Below, piece after piece: positions 24,907 through 33,003 of a stretch of DNA of 64,000 nt. Origin of the DNA: Stenotrophomonas maltophilia (lineage in GTDB: Bacteria > Pseudomonadota > Gammaproteobacteria > Xanthomonadales > Xanthomonadaceae); NCBI RefSeq assembly GCF_025642255.1, contig NZ_CP106759.1, positions 2,383,501 to 2,447,500 of the forward strand, read 5' to 3'. Made by a program: the position numbers and the translations under genes. The notes beneath the pieces are model-generated. The model had not been told where the DNA came from and did not search any database. It saw nothing but the letters and a program-made list of their open reading frames with translations. Numbering within the stretch: position 1 is the stretch's first letter; each line of letters opens with the position of its first letter.

Positions 24907-27774
24907 ATGGACATCTCGCGCTCCACGCTGCTTGCTTCCCTCGCCTCGCTGTCGCATCGGGATCGCCTGATCCAGCTCAAGGGCCCTGACGAGGGCCTTG
25001 TGGTCGAGCGGTTTGAAGGCACCGAATCGGTGTGCGGTGACAACCGCCTGCAGATCGACTGCCTGTCCACCGATGCGTTCCTGGAACTGGAGCCGTGGCT
25101 GGAGCAGCCGCTGACCCTGCAGCTGCGCCAGGCCGATGGCGCGCTGCGGCAGTGGCACGGGCTGTGCACCGAGGCGGCGCAGCTGGGAAGCGACGGCGGG
25201 CTGGCCCGCTACCGGCTCACCCTCGAACCCTGGACCGCCCTGCTGCGCCTTCGCCGCAACGCAGTGATTTTCCAGGACCAGGACACCCGCGCGATCTGCG
25301 AGCAGATCTTCGCCGACTACCCGCAGGCCGCCTTCCGCTTCGACGTGCAGGCCCAGTTGCCGGCCCGCGCGATCACCACCCAGTACCGCGAAACCGACTG
25401 CGCCTTCGTCACCCGCCTGCTGTCCGAGGCCGGCCTGGCCTGGCGCATCGAGCAGGCGCAGGAGGGCGATGCCGCCCACACCCTGGTGGTGTTCGAGCCC
25501 GGCGCCGAACTGCCCGATGTGGGCCGCGTGCGTTTCCATCGCGCGGACATGGCCGAGAGCAGCGATGGCATCACTGCCTTCGCCGAACGCCAGCAGCTGG
25601 TGCCCAACGCCAGTACCGTCGCCAGCTGGCACAGCGAACAGGTCAACGCCGTGGCGGCGCAGTCCAGTGCCGACGCCGGCACCCTGCCCGCGCTGGAGGT
25701 CTATGTGCAGCCGCGTGCCGGCCGCTTCGCCCAGCCCGCCTGGGCCGACGCCGAAGCGCAGGCGCGGCTGGACGCACTGCGCGTTGGCCAGGTGCTGTAC
25801 AGCGGCAGCGGCAGCGAGCGCCAGCTGGCCGCAGGCAGCACGTTCAGCCTGGCCCAGCATCCGCAGCATGAGGGCCAGCGCTTCCAGCTGCTGGCCGTGC
25901 AGCATGTCGCGGTCAACAATCTGGACCAGGGCATCGCCGAGCTGCTCGGCAGCACCGATCTGGAGCGCGGCGCCTACCGCAACGCCTTCCTCGCCACCGG
26001 CGCCGGGGTGCCGCTGCGCGCCCTGCCGCAGGACCGCCCCACCCTGCATGGCCCGCAGACCGCACGCGTGGTGGGTGTGGCCAATGCGGCCGTCAGCCCG
26101 AACCGCGAACACCAGGTGCGCATCCAGTTCGGCTGGCAGCGCGGCAGCCAGCCCAATCCGGGCGGTCTGACCGACACCGGCAGCGCCCAGACCGGCCATG
26201 CGCCCGGCGACCACACCAGCGGCAGCTGGGTGTCGGTGGCCGAATGGGTGGCCGGCCCGAACTGGGGCACGGCCTTCCTGCCGCGCATCGGCAGCGAAGT
26301 GCTGGTGGAATTCCTGCACGGTGACATCGACCAGCCGCGCGTCACCGGCCAGCTCTACAACGGTGAGGTCGCCCCACCCTTCGGCGGCGGCATCGATGAG
26401 AACGCGCGCCATCCCGGCGTACTCAGCGGCCTGCACACCCAAGCCCATGACGGCAGCGGCACCCAGCAATGGGTGATCGATGACACGCCGGGCCAGCTGC
26501 GTACGCGCCTGCACAGCTCGCTGGCCGACAGCCGGCTGGAGCTGGGCTACCTGATCGCGCACCAGAACACCGCCCGCGGCGCCCTGCGCGGCGAGGGCTT
26601 CGAGCTGGCCACGCAGGGCTGGGGAAACGTGCATGCGGCCGAAGGCCTGCTGCTGTCCGCCAGCGCGCAGGAGCGGGCCGCTTCCACGGTCATGGACAAC
26701 GCCAGCGTGGTGGCGCAGCTCAAGGGCGCCGAGCGCAGCCTGGAGCAGATGCAGCAGACCCTGGCCCAGCAGCAGGTGCCCGGACTGGCCGAGTTCGAGC
26801 GCACAAAGCAGCTGCGTGAGCAGATCGATCCGCAGGCACAGGGACGCTACGAAGGCGAGGTCAACGGACAAAGCGCGATGAAGCCGGGCGGCGATGGCCG
26901 CAGCCCGGGTGACCAGCCGGTGGAGCGTCTGGCCAAGCCGCTGCTGCTGGCCGAAGCACCGCACCACATTGCCTGGACCACGCCAGCCAGCGCGGTGGCC
27001 TACGCCGGGCAGAACCTGCAGATGACGGTGCAGCAGGATCTGCACATCAGCGCAGGCGAGACCATCGCCACGGTGTCCGGCGAGCACGTCTCACTGTTCG
27101 CGCAGAGCGGCCCGCTGCGGGTGATCGCCGCCCAGGGCCCGGTCAGCCTGCAGGCCAACGATGGCGAACTGGAGCTGCTGAGCGACCAGGCACTGACCAT
27201 CACCGCCACCGATGACCGCATCGATGTGCTGGCGCAGAGCAAAGTGGTGCTGCAGGCCGGCAGCAGCGCGATCACCCTGGAGGGCGGCAACATCACGTTC
27301 AGCTGCCCGGGCGAGTTCAAGGTGAAGGCGGGCGAGCATCCGTTCATGGGGGGGGGAAGTGATGCGCCGTCCATGCCGGTACTTCCCAGTGGGCTGTACT
27401 CGTTCAAGGAAAGCCTGCGCTTCGCGCTGGAAGGCGCCGATGTACTGGCCAAGGAAATGGGGTGGAAGGACAAGGCCTACCGCATCTTCAACAACGAAGG
27501 CGAACAGGTCGCCAGCGGAACCATCGGTGAGGACGGTCGGTTGCCCCGCGTGATGGCCGATGGCCTGGGTCGGCCGCTGACCTTGGAGGTTGGCGATGAC
27601 ACCTGGGAAATGTTGGTGTCGGCGCCGGGCCGCCCACCCGAGAATGACGGCGACACACCCGACAGCGACGGCAACGACCCCTTCCTCGGGAACCTGGACG
27701 CGGCCGATGCGACCGGCGCCCTGACGTCCGAACAGATCCTGGAACTGCTCAACGAACCCCCGTCATCAACATGA
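24907..27774 (+). CDS. vgrG: T6SS spike protein VgrG (second copy) with C-terminal extension
   Basis: From the ATG at 24907 the protein has 955 residues. It has the gp27/gp5 core (about 1-520) with GSWVSVAEWVAGPNWGTAFLPR in the OB-fold region, and a DUF2345 prism (about 690-810) ending at KVKAGEHPF. About 140 further residues follow a GGGS linker. These contain a segment reading like a beta-rich transthyretin-like adaptor (around RIFNNEGEQVASGTIGEDG) and an acidic, Asp/Asn-rich tail. Such extensions usually dock a specific effector, here most likely the LysM/amidase protein encoded 520 bp downstream. The stop overlaps the next gene by 4 bp. Confidence 0.94.
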   Translation: MDISRSTLLASLASLSHRDRLIQLKGPDEGLVVERFEGTESVCGDNRLQIDCLSTDAFLELEPWLEQPLTLQLRQADGALRQWHGLCTEAAQLGSDGGLARYRLTLEPWTALLRLRRNAVIFQDQDTRAICEQIFADYPQAAFRFDVQAQLPARAITTQYRETDCAFVTRLLSEAGLAWRIEQAQEGDAAHTLVVFEPGAELPDVGRVRFHRADMAESSDGITAFAERQQLVPNASTVASWHSEQVNAVAAQSSADAGTLPALEVYVQPRAGRFAQPAWADAEAQARLDALRVGQVLYSGSGSERQLAAGSTFSLAQHPQHEGQRFQLLAVQHVAVNNLDQGIAELLGSTDLERGAYRNAFLATGAGVPLRALPQDRPTLHGPQTARVVGVANAAVSPNREHQVRIQFGWQRGSQPNPGGLTDTGSAQTGHAPGDHTSGSWVSVAEWVAGPNWGTAFLPRIGSEVLVEFLHGDIDQPRVTGQLYNGEVAPPFGGGIDENARHPGVLSGLHTQAHDGSGTQQWVIDDTPGQLRTRLHSSLADSRLELGYLIAHQNTARGALRGEGFELATQGWGNVHAAEGLLLSASAQERAASTVMDNASVVAQLKGAERSLEQMQQTLAQQQVPGLAEFERTKQLREQIDPQAQGRYEGEVNGQSAMKPGGDGRSPGDQPVERLAKPLLLAEAPHHIAWTTPASAVAYAGQNLQMTVQQDLHISAGETIATVSGEHVSLFAQSGPLRVIAAQGPVSLQANDGELELLSDQALTITATDDRIDVLAQSKVVLQAGSSAITLEGGNITFSCPGEFKVKAGEHPFMGGGSDAPSMPVLPSGLYSFKESLRFALEGADVLAKEMGWKDKAYRIFNNEGEQVASGTIGEDGRLPRVMADGLGRPLTLEVGDDTWEMLVSAPGRPPENDGDTPDSDGNDPFLGNLDAADATGALTSEQILELLNEPPSST

Positions 27775-28283
27775 TCATCCGACACTTCCTGCTGCTGCTC
27801 GCATTGTGCATGGGCGCCTCCGCCAATGCGCAGCAGTATTCGACCGGCAGCACTGACATCAAGACCGCTCAAGGTACGTTGCGCGTGAATTCCGGGTATG
27901 TCAGTCATTCCAATGCCCACAGTTTCCATGTTTACAGCTTCCAGTACCGTCCGATTGCCAACGAAGCCGTGTGGAACCAGCTTCCGCTGCTCCCACGCAA
28001 CGATGCGCCGCCGGTGGATTTCCTCGTAAAGGCCACGGCCACGGCTGACTTCCCGCTCCGCGACGCGCGTGTGCGGGTCGAGGCGGGCAAAGTGGTCCTC
28101 TACATCGCTGAGTTGTCCTTCAAGGATACGCCATACGACGACGACGCTGCTGTCGAGCTGAAACGCTACCTTCTCAAGCAGCAGCCCGACGAGGAGCGCT
28201 GGGTACTGGTGCTCGATTCCACCCGCCGTCTGCCCCAGGGCGTTGATGTCGCACAGGCCCTGAGCACGCTGACGCCCCGATAG
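27771..28283 (+). CDS. Exported CarG-like protein in the vgrG2 cargo block
   Basis: The 170-residue product starts with a clear signal peptide (cleavage near ANA-QQ, residue 21) and is a soluble beta-rich periplasmic protein. The NAHSFHVYSFQY block with a following WNQLPLL reminds me of CarG-like proteins, several of which sit beside VgrG genes. Its ATG overlaps the vgrG2 stop and it ends 11 bp before the amidase effector gene. A role in protecting the producer, or as an effector partner, fits the position. The family assignment is from memory of the motif and is tentative. Confidence 0.6.
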   Translation: MIIRHFLLLLALCMGASANAQQYSTGSTDIKTAQGTLRVNSGYVSHSNAHSFHVYSFQYRPIANEAVWNQLPLLPRNDAPPVDFLVKATATADFPLRDARVRVEAGKVVLYIAELSFKDTPYDDDAAVELKRYLLKQQPDEERWVLVLDSTRRLPQGVDVAQALSTLTPR

Positions 28284-28294
28284 GACGACACGGA

Positions 28295-30178
28295 ATGCCT
28301 ACCTACATCAGCGCGGTTTTCAACAAGGATACGCGCACTGTGGAGTTCACCGCCGACAACGGTGACAAGCTCATCCGCAGTGGCGGCTCGCTGGCTTGGC
28401 TGCTCAACAACCCCGGCAACCTGCGTCCAGGCGGAAAGTACGCCAAGATGATCGGCCAGGCCGATACGAAGAGCGGCAAGTTCGCCATTTTTCCTACGGC
28501 CGAGGATGGCCGCGCCGAGAAGCGCGCACTGCTGCGCCGCAAGTACAACGACATGACGTTGTACAACGCCATGCATACCTATGCGCCGGAATCGGAAAAC
28601 GACACAGCGGCCTATCTGGCATACGTGCGCAAGCGATCTGGTGCCACCGACCAGACGGTCATCAAGGACATGACCGATGAGCAGTTCAACGGCATGATCG
28701 CTGCGATGGAGCAATATGAGGGCTTCAATGCAAAGCCTGAGACACGCAAGGAACGGATCGTGCACGCCACGCAGGTCACCTTGTCTGACGGCGCCCGACC
28801 GATGCCGGCAACGCCCGTGATCGTGCGTAGCAGCAATACGGGCGAGAAGAAGGTCACCACCAATGAGCACGGGGCGCTGCCGACATTCATCACCCGCCAG
28901 CCAGGAGAAGTGATAGAGCTCTTCCTTGAGGAATCAGGCAAGATTGGAAGCCGAATCGGCCAGTTTGCGCTTCAGCAGGCCTCAGCGTCCCTGGTATTTG
29001 CGCGCAACATGATGACGGTCGGCGGGAATTCGCAACCACACACTCCAACGCAGCCCAGCAAGGAGAAGCGCACACCGCTGCGCTACGTGGTGCAGCCAGG
29101 CGACACTCTCGCCTCGATCGCCAGCAGGTTCAAGACCTCAGTTGACGATCTGGTGAGCAACAACCATATCCGCAACCGCAACCGCATCTATCCCGGTCAT
29201 GTGGTTTGGATCTACGGAAAGGCGCCGGCTGACGCAGCCAACGACGGCGCCCCGGCGACTCCAACAAGGTCACGTCAAGCCAGCTACAGCGTTCGCTCCG
29301 GCGACACGCTGAGCCGAATTGCAGACCGCCATCACACCAGCGTCGATGCGCTGATGGCCGCCAATCCGTCGATCAGCAATGCCAATCGAATCAACCCTGG
29401 CCAGAAAATCACGCTGCCTGTTGGGGTCGAAGCCGTGCCCCCGTCAGCGGCCGGGTCTTCCGGGCGAGCGGGCAACAGCGGGAATCCGCAAACGTCTGAT
29501 CGGCCCTCGCTGGTGAAGCCTCCGCCGGAAACACCTGCTGCTGCTGTGCGGCCGCCGGCGTCAGTACAGGCACGGGATACCCGAAGTCGCGAGGGCGAAG
29601 GCCACCCAATCGCAATCATTCCGTTTTCGCAGAAGCGCGCACCTTGGGTGGAGCACGCCTATGCACAGGCGCGCAAATGGGCGGGCAAGAAAGAGGCTGA
29701 GATCAGCCGCACCATCAACTTCCATTCCGAACTCGGCTACGGGAAGCAGTTCACTACGCTGGCCGGAAGCTCCAACGCTTGGTGCGCATCGTTCGTGAAC
29801 TGGTGCCTTCGCACGGCCGGATACGCTATATCATCTCCACACCCGTACCGCGCGCGTTCGTTCGCCGCCGACACCACGCGCTTCAGCCAGATCGACGAAC
29901 CGGTGTTCGGCGCGGTAGCCCTGGTCGGTACGTCGCACGTAGGGTTCGTCTACGCCATGGACCGCGGTCGACCTGTGCTGCTGGGTGGCAACCAGAGCGA
30001 CCAGATCAATTTTGTCCGCTTCAACCCTGCAACGCTGCGTTACTACGTGCCGAAAAGCTATCTGCCATTCGCGCAGAAGGAACTCAAGGAAACCAAACTC
30101 GATGAACTGGCAGCCACGGACCTCAACGCGGCGCTCGGCATTGTCGTGGCCAAAAAGGCTGGCGACAATACGCGCTGA
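28295..30178 (+). CDS. LysM / CHAP-type amidase, probable peptidoglycan-degrading T6SS effector
   Basis: The 627-residue protein has no signal peptide, as expected for T6SS cargo. The N-terminal part (about 1-150) contains LLNNPGNLRPGGKY, a motif seen in phage virion-associated proteins. A small beta domain (about 155-215) follows. Two LysM wall-binding modules come next (about 264-308 and 330-375), joined by a Pro/Ser-rich linker to a C-terminal cysteine amidase domain with NAWCASFVNWCL (Cys497) and TSHVGFV (His548). CHAP/NlpC-type enzymes cleave amide bonds in peptidoglycan. It directly follows vgrG2 and its partner, and its 3' end overlaps an exported lipoprotein gene, giving an effector/immunity arrangement. 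Confidence 0.85.
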   Translation: MPTYISAVFNKDTRTVEFTADNGDKLIRSGGSLAWLLNNPGNLRPGGKYAKMIGQADTKSGKFAIFPTAEDGRAEKRALLRRKYNDMTLYNAMHTYAPESENDTAAYLAYVRKRSGATDQTVIKDMTDEQFNGMIAAMEQYEGFNAKPETRKERIVHATQVTLSDGARPMPATPVIVRSSNTGEKKVTTNEHGALPTFITRQPGEVIELFLEESGKIGSRIGQFALQQASASLVFARNMMTVGGNSQPHTPTQPSKEKRTPLRYVVQPGDTLASIASRFKTSVDDLVSNNHIRNRNRIYPGHVVWIYGKAPADAANDGAPATPTRSRQASYSVRSGDTLSRIADRHHTSVDALMAANPSISNANRINPGQKITLPVGVEAVPPSAAGSSGRAGNSGNPQTSDRPSLVKPPPETPAAAVRPPASVQARDTRSREGEGHPIAIIPFSQKRAPWVEHAYAQARKWAGKKEAEISRTINFHSELGYGKQFTTLAGSSNAWCASFVNWCLRTAGYAISSPHPYRARSFAADTTRFSQIDEPVFGAVALVGTSHVGFVYAMDRGRPVLLGGNQSDQINFVRFNPATLRYYVPKSYLPFAQKELKETKLDELAATDLNAALGIVVAKKAGDNTR

Positions 30179-30896
30179 TCAGCTGCGACTTGCCGTGCTG
30201 GCCGTGCTTGCACTCGGTGCAGTCGGCTGCGGTGCGCCGTCCTCACCGGTTGCAGATGCAGCAGACGATGCCGCAACGAATGCACACGCACTTCCCGGGC
30301 AGGTTGAGGCCGTGCCCGCTGGTCGACTGGAGCTGTTGCCCGCCCTGGCAGATGCGGAACTGAAAGACCTCTACTCGGGCACGCTGCTGAAGCAAGTGGT
30401 GTTCAATGACATCGACGGGCCGGGCCTGCTGCTGCTTTCGCGCAGCGAGCAGACAGTGCCGGCGCAGGGCGATGAAGAGGCGATGGATCAGATCACGTTA
30501 CGTGCGGAGCTGTTCCGGCGCGCCGGACAAGCGGCTCCTTGGGCCTCGCGGTGGAGCGTGGAAGATCCGGTTCAATGCGAAGGTCTGGATCTGGAGGCCG
30601 GCTACTTCCTGGACCAGGTGACTGCAACGGACCTGGACAAGGATGGCCGCGCCGAGTTGACGCTGGCCAGCCACAGCTTCTGCGGCGGCGGCGTCGATCC
30701 GCAGCAGCTGCGCATTGGGCTTCGCCAGGGCGAGCAGTATTACGAAGTACGTGGTGAATCGCTGGTGGAGGTGGAAGGCGATGAACCCTTCGGCGGCGAC
30801 CGGCAGGACGATCCCGCGCTGGCTTCGGCTGCGCCCGTGCTTCGCGCGCACGTAGACAAGGTGTGGGAGGCGATCAAGCGCGGAAGTTCACCGTGA
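30102..30896 (+). CDS. Lipoprotein, candidate immunity to the LysM/amidase effector
   Basis: The frame overlaps the effector's 3' end. The ATG at 30102 gives a 31-residue basic stretch before the hydrophobic signal; a TTG a few codons inside it is an alternative, so the true start is uncertain. The lipobox LGAVGC is clear, so the mature protein is lipidated and periplasmic. The mature part is beta-rich and contains TATDLDKDGRAELTL, an EF-hand-like calcium loop, with a conserved-looking SFCGGG. The next gene carries a related DLNNDGRED loop. Periplasmic immunity is the expected counterpart of a wall hydrolase. No direct family identification is made. Confidence 0.65.
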   Translation: MNWQPRTSTRRSALSWPKRLATIRADQLRLAVLAVLALGAVGCGAPSSPVADAADDAATNAHALPGQVEAVPAGRLELLPALADAELKDLYSGTLLKQVVFNDIDGPGLLLLSRSEQTVPAQGDEEAMDQITLRAELFRRAGQAAPWASRWSVEDPVQCEGLDLEAGYFLDQVTATDLDKDGRAELTLASHSFCGGGVDPQQLRIGLRQGEQYYEVRGESLVEVEGDEPFGGDRQDDPALASAAPVLRAHVDKVWEAIKRGSSP

Positions 30897-31462
30897 CGTC
30901 GTCACGATGGCAGCGCCTGCATCAGGCTCTCCTGCTGCTGGCGCTCTCCGCTGCCGCGGACGTCGCCATCGCGCGCACTCCGCCGTCCGGCTCGCTGCAA
31001 CGCGCGTGTGCAACCGCCATCGATGACAGGATCGAACTGGTACCGGTGGAGGGGAAGCGCGTCAGTGCATGTCCACCGGGGAATGACGAGGACTGCCCAT
31101 ACAGCGGTCAGCGGGGAAAGACCTTCTTGAACGACACGCCCGATCTCAACAACGACGGGCGCGAGGACGCGATCCTCACCTACTTCGGCAGCAGCTACGG
31201 CGATGTCGATGTCGCCGATAAACTGATCCTTGCCCAGTGTGCGGATGGAACCTATATCCGTCTGTTGGAGGGCAGGTTCACGACATTGACGGCCCCTGTC
31301 GCGCCGCATGCTGCCTGGCCAGCACTGGACGCGACACGGGACTGTCCGACTGGGCAGAATGACACCATCCGTACCGGGAAGATCCAGCTGCAGTTCGACC
31401 CGGCGACGATGCGCTATCGCGGTCCAGCCGGCATTGACCTGATCCAGGTCTGCAGTGAATAG
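30893..31462 (+). CDS. Exported protein, second candidate immunity protein
   Basis: I place the start at the GTG at 30893, which overlaps the previous stop as GTGA and has GGAAG upstream. The 189-residue product then begins with a signal peptide (about 1-26). The mature protein contains four or more cysteines and a DLNNDGRED EF-hand-like loop followed by AILTYFGSSYGD. The tandem arrangement and shared calcium-loop motif suggest divergence from the preceding lipoprotein or a partner role. It closes the vgrG2 cargo operon; 123 bp follow before an unrelated gene. Confidence 0.65.
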   Translation: MTSSRWQRLHQALLLLALSAAADVAIARTPPSGSLQRACATAIDDRIELVPVEGKRVSACPPGNDEDCPYSGQRGKTFLNDTPDLNNDGREDAILTYFGSSYGDVDVADKLILAQCADGTYIRLLEGRFTTLTAPVAPHAAWPALDATRDCPTGQNDTIRTGKIQLQFDPATMRYRGPAGIDLIQVCSE

Positions 31463-31585
31463 CGACAGATGCGGCGCCAACCTCGTCAGTGCCTGTGCTC
31501 CCGAGCCCCCTCCTTTGATCCAACGCATGCCGTCGCCACGGGCAGGGTGCTATGGTGGCGCCACCATCTCGCAGGAGCGCCGCTC

Positions 31586-31891
31586 ATGACCCGTTTCCGT
31601 TCCGTCGGCCTTGCACTGGCCGCAGTCGCCACGCCGATGCTGCTCGCCGCCTGTGTGAGTACGCCCGGGCCGGAGGTGAAGGGCACCGGCCGCTGCGACG
31701 CCAGCCAGCTTGGCTGGGCAATCGGCCAGCCGGGCAATGAGGAGAACATGCGTCGTCTGTCGCGTGAGAGCGGCGCCGGCCTGGTCAACCCGATCGGCCC
31801 GACCACGATTACCACCAAGGATATCCGTCCGGATCGCCTGCGCGTCTACATGGACAAGGACAACATCATCACCGCAGCCCGCTGCGAGTAA
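31586..31891 (+). CDS. I78-family peptidase inhibitor lipoprotein
   Basis: The start at 31586 has CAGGAG eight bases upstream. The 101-residue product has a lipoprotein signal (lipobox LLAAC near 20) and an Inhibitor-I78-like domain. The domain begins with CDASQLGWAIGQP and ends with the LRVYMDKDN-ITAARC strand, in which two cysteines can pair. I78 proteins inhibit serine proteases. The gene stands alone between the T6SS cargo block and a SMAG element. Confidence 0.8.
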   Translation: MTRFRSVGLALAAVATPMLLAACVSTPGPEVKGTGRCDASQLGWAIGQPGNEENMRRLSRESGAGLVNPIGPTTITTKDIRPDRLRVYMDKDNIITAARCE

Positions 31892-31907
31892 CCACCGCGC
31901 GGGCTTC

Positions 31908-31970
31908 TGTAGAGCCGAGCCCACGCTCGGCTGCCACTGAACAGCAGCCGAGCGTGGGCTCGGCTCTACA
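31908..31970. repeat. SMAG-type REP dimer, bidirectional terminator
   Basis: Two perfect 27-bp arms in inverted orientation (31908-31934, 31944-31970) enclose 9 bp. Each arm contains GTAGAGCCGAGCC, the GTAG-headed palindrome typical of Stenotrophomonas SMAG elements. It lies between convergent genes, so it probably ends transcription from both sides. Confidence 0.88.
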
Positions 31971-32007
31971 CAGAACGCGCGTCGGGCATGGACCAGCGTG
32001 ACAGGGC

Positions 32008-32892
32008 TCAGGGTTCGGTATAGCCCGCACAATCCGGCAGTGGCTGGTCGGGGTGAAAACGGCCCTCACTGAAACGGAAAAGACGCGAATAGCTGCACGC
32101 GGGATCCTGCTCGGTGCGCAGGTCCTTCGTCTTCAACGGCCCCTTCGCCAGCGAATCCTCGAAACGCGATGCACCTGCGGGGAAGCGGGTCGCCACCGTC
32201 TGGTAACGAAGCACCGGCATGCCCTGCACTGCCGGATCCAGCCCCAGCTTTGCCGAGAATCCATACTCATCGTGGCAGGCACCGGCACGCTGCCTGATGT
32301 CCTGCTCGCTGAAGCAGGCACGGATCATCGCGTTGCCCACCCACGGCACGGTCAGCACATCATCGTCCACCTGGATGCCATCCTGCAGGTGGCGCACGCG
32401 TGCCAGCTGCAGCGTCGATGCGTCTGCCCCACCGCCGGAGTACATCATGCTGAAGGTGACCGTGGCGCCTACCAGTACGTTCTGGCGGGCACGCGGCTGC
32501 GGGTCAATCACGTCCTCATCCGCGCCGACACCGGGTGCCAGGCGTACGATCCACGGCCACAGCTTCAGTTCGCTTTCCTGCGGCACGTCAATGCGGACGT
32601 GGTAGCTGTGCGGCTTGCCCTGGCCCGGCACCTTCTCAAGCACTTCCAGCACGGTGGGCCGCTTCCCCTCTTCGGCCACCGGTTGCACGCGTACGCACCA
32701 GTTGCCGTCCCGGGTGCACTCATAAAGTCCTGCCGGGCCTGCCTCCCGGGTGATCAGCACCTGCCCCAGCGGCTCCATCACATTGCCGGCGGCATCGCGC
32801 TGCTGTGGCAGGATCGAGCCCTGCGCCAACACCAGGATCGGGGCGGCCAGCAGTGCAGCACACACGGTCGTGCGGACAACGATGGGGGGCAT
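32008..32892 (-). CDS. Exported protein of unknown function
   Basis: I do not recognise this 294-residue protein. The start at 32892 follows AGGAGCCGCCC and yields a signal peptide (cleavage after VLAQG, about residue 24). The mature protein contains an ECTRDGNWCVRV block and at least six cysteines, which suggests disulfides, and is otherwise mixed alpha/beta. It ends facing the I78 gene, with the SMAG dimer between them, and is separated from the upstream dld gene by a second SMAG element. It is a stand-alone gene. Confidence 0.65.
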   Translation of the reverse strand: MPPIVVRTTVCAALLAAPILVLAQGSILPQQRDAAGNVMEPLGQVLITREAGPAGLYECTRDGNWCVRVQPVAEEGKRPTVLEVLEKVPGQGKPHSYHVRIDVPQESELKLWPWIVRLAPGVGADEDVIDPQPRARQNVLVGATVTFSMMYSGGGADASTLQLARVRHLQDGIQVDDDVLTVPWVGNAMIRACFSEQDIRQRAGACHDEYGFSAKLGLDPAVQGMPVLRYQTVATRFPAGASRFEDSLAKGPLKTKDLRTEQDPACSYSRLFRFSEGRFHPDQPLPDCAGYTEP

Positions 32893-32936
32893 GGGCGGCT
32901 CCTGCGGCTGGAATTCCGATGGTAACCGTTGCCCGG

Positions 32937-33002
32937 GTAGAGTCGAGCCATGCTCGACTGCTGCCTGCCGGGAAGTGCAGCCGAGCACGGGCTCGGCTCT
33001 AC
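32937..33002. repeat. SMAG-type REP dimer downstream of dld
   Basis: An imperfect inverted pair, GTAGAGTCGAGCC...TGC (32937-32961) and GCAGCCGAGCACGGGCTCGGCTCTAC (32977-33002, shown in parts), ends 1 bp before the dld stop. It likely terminates the lactate operon. Confidence 0.85.
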
Positions 33003-33003
33003 A

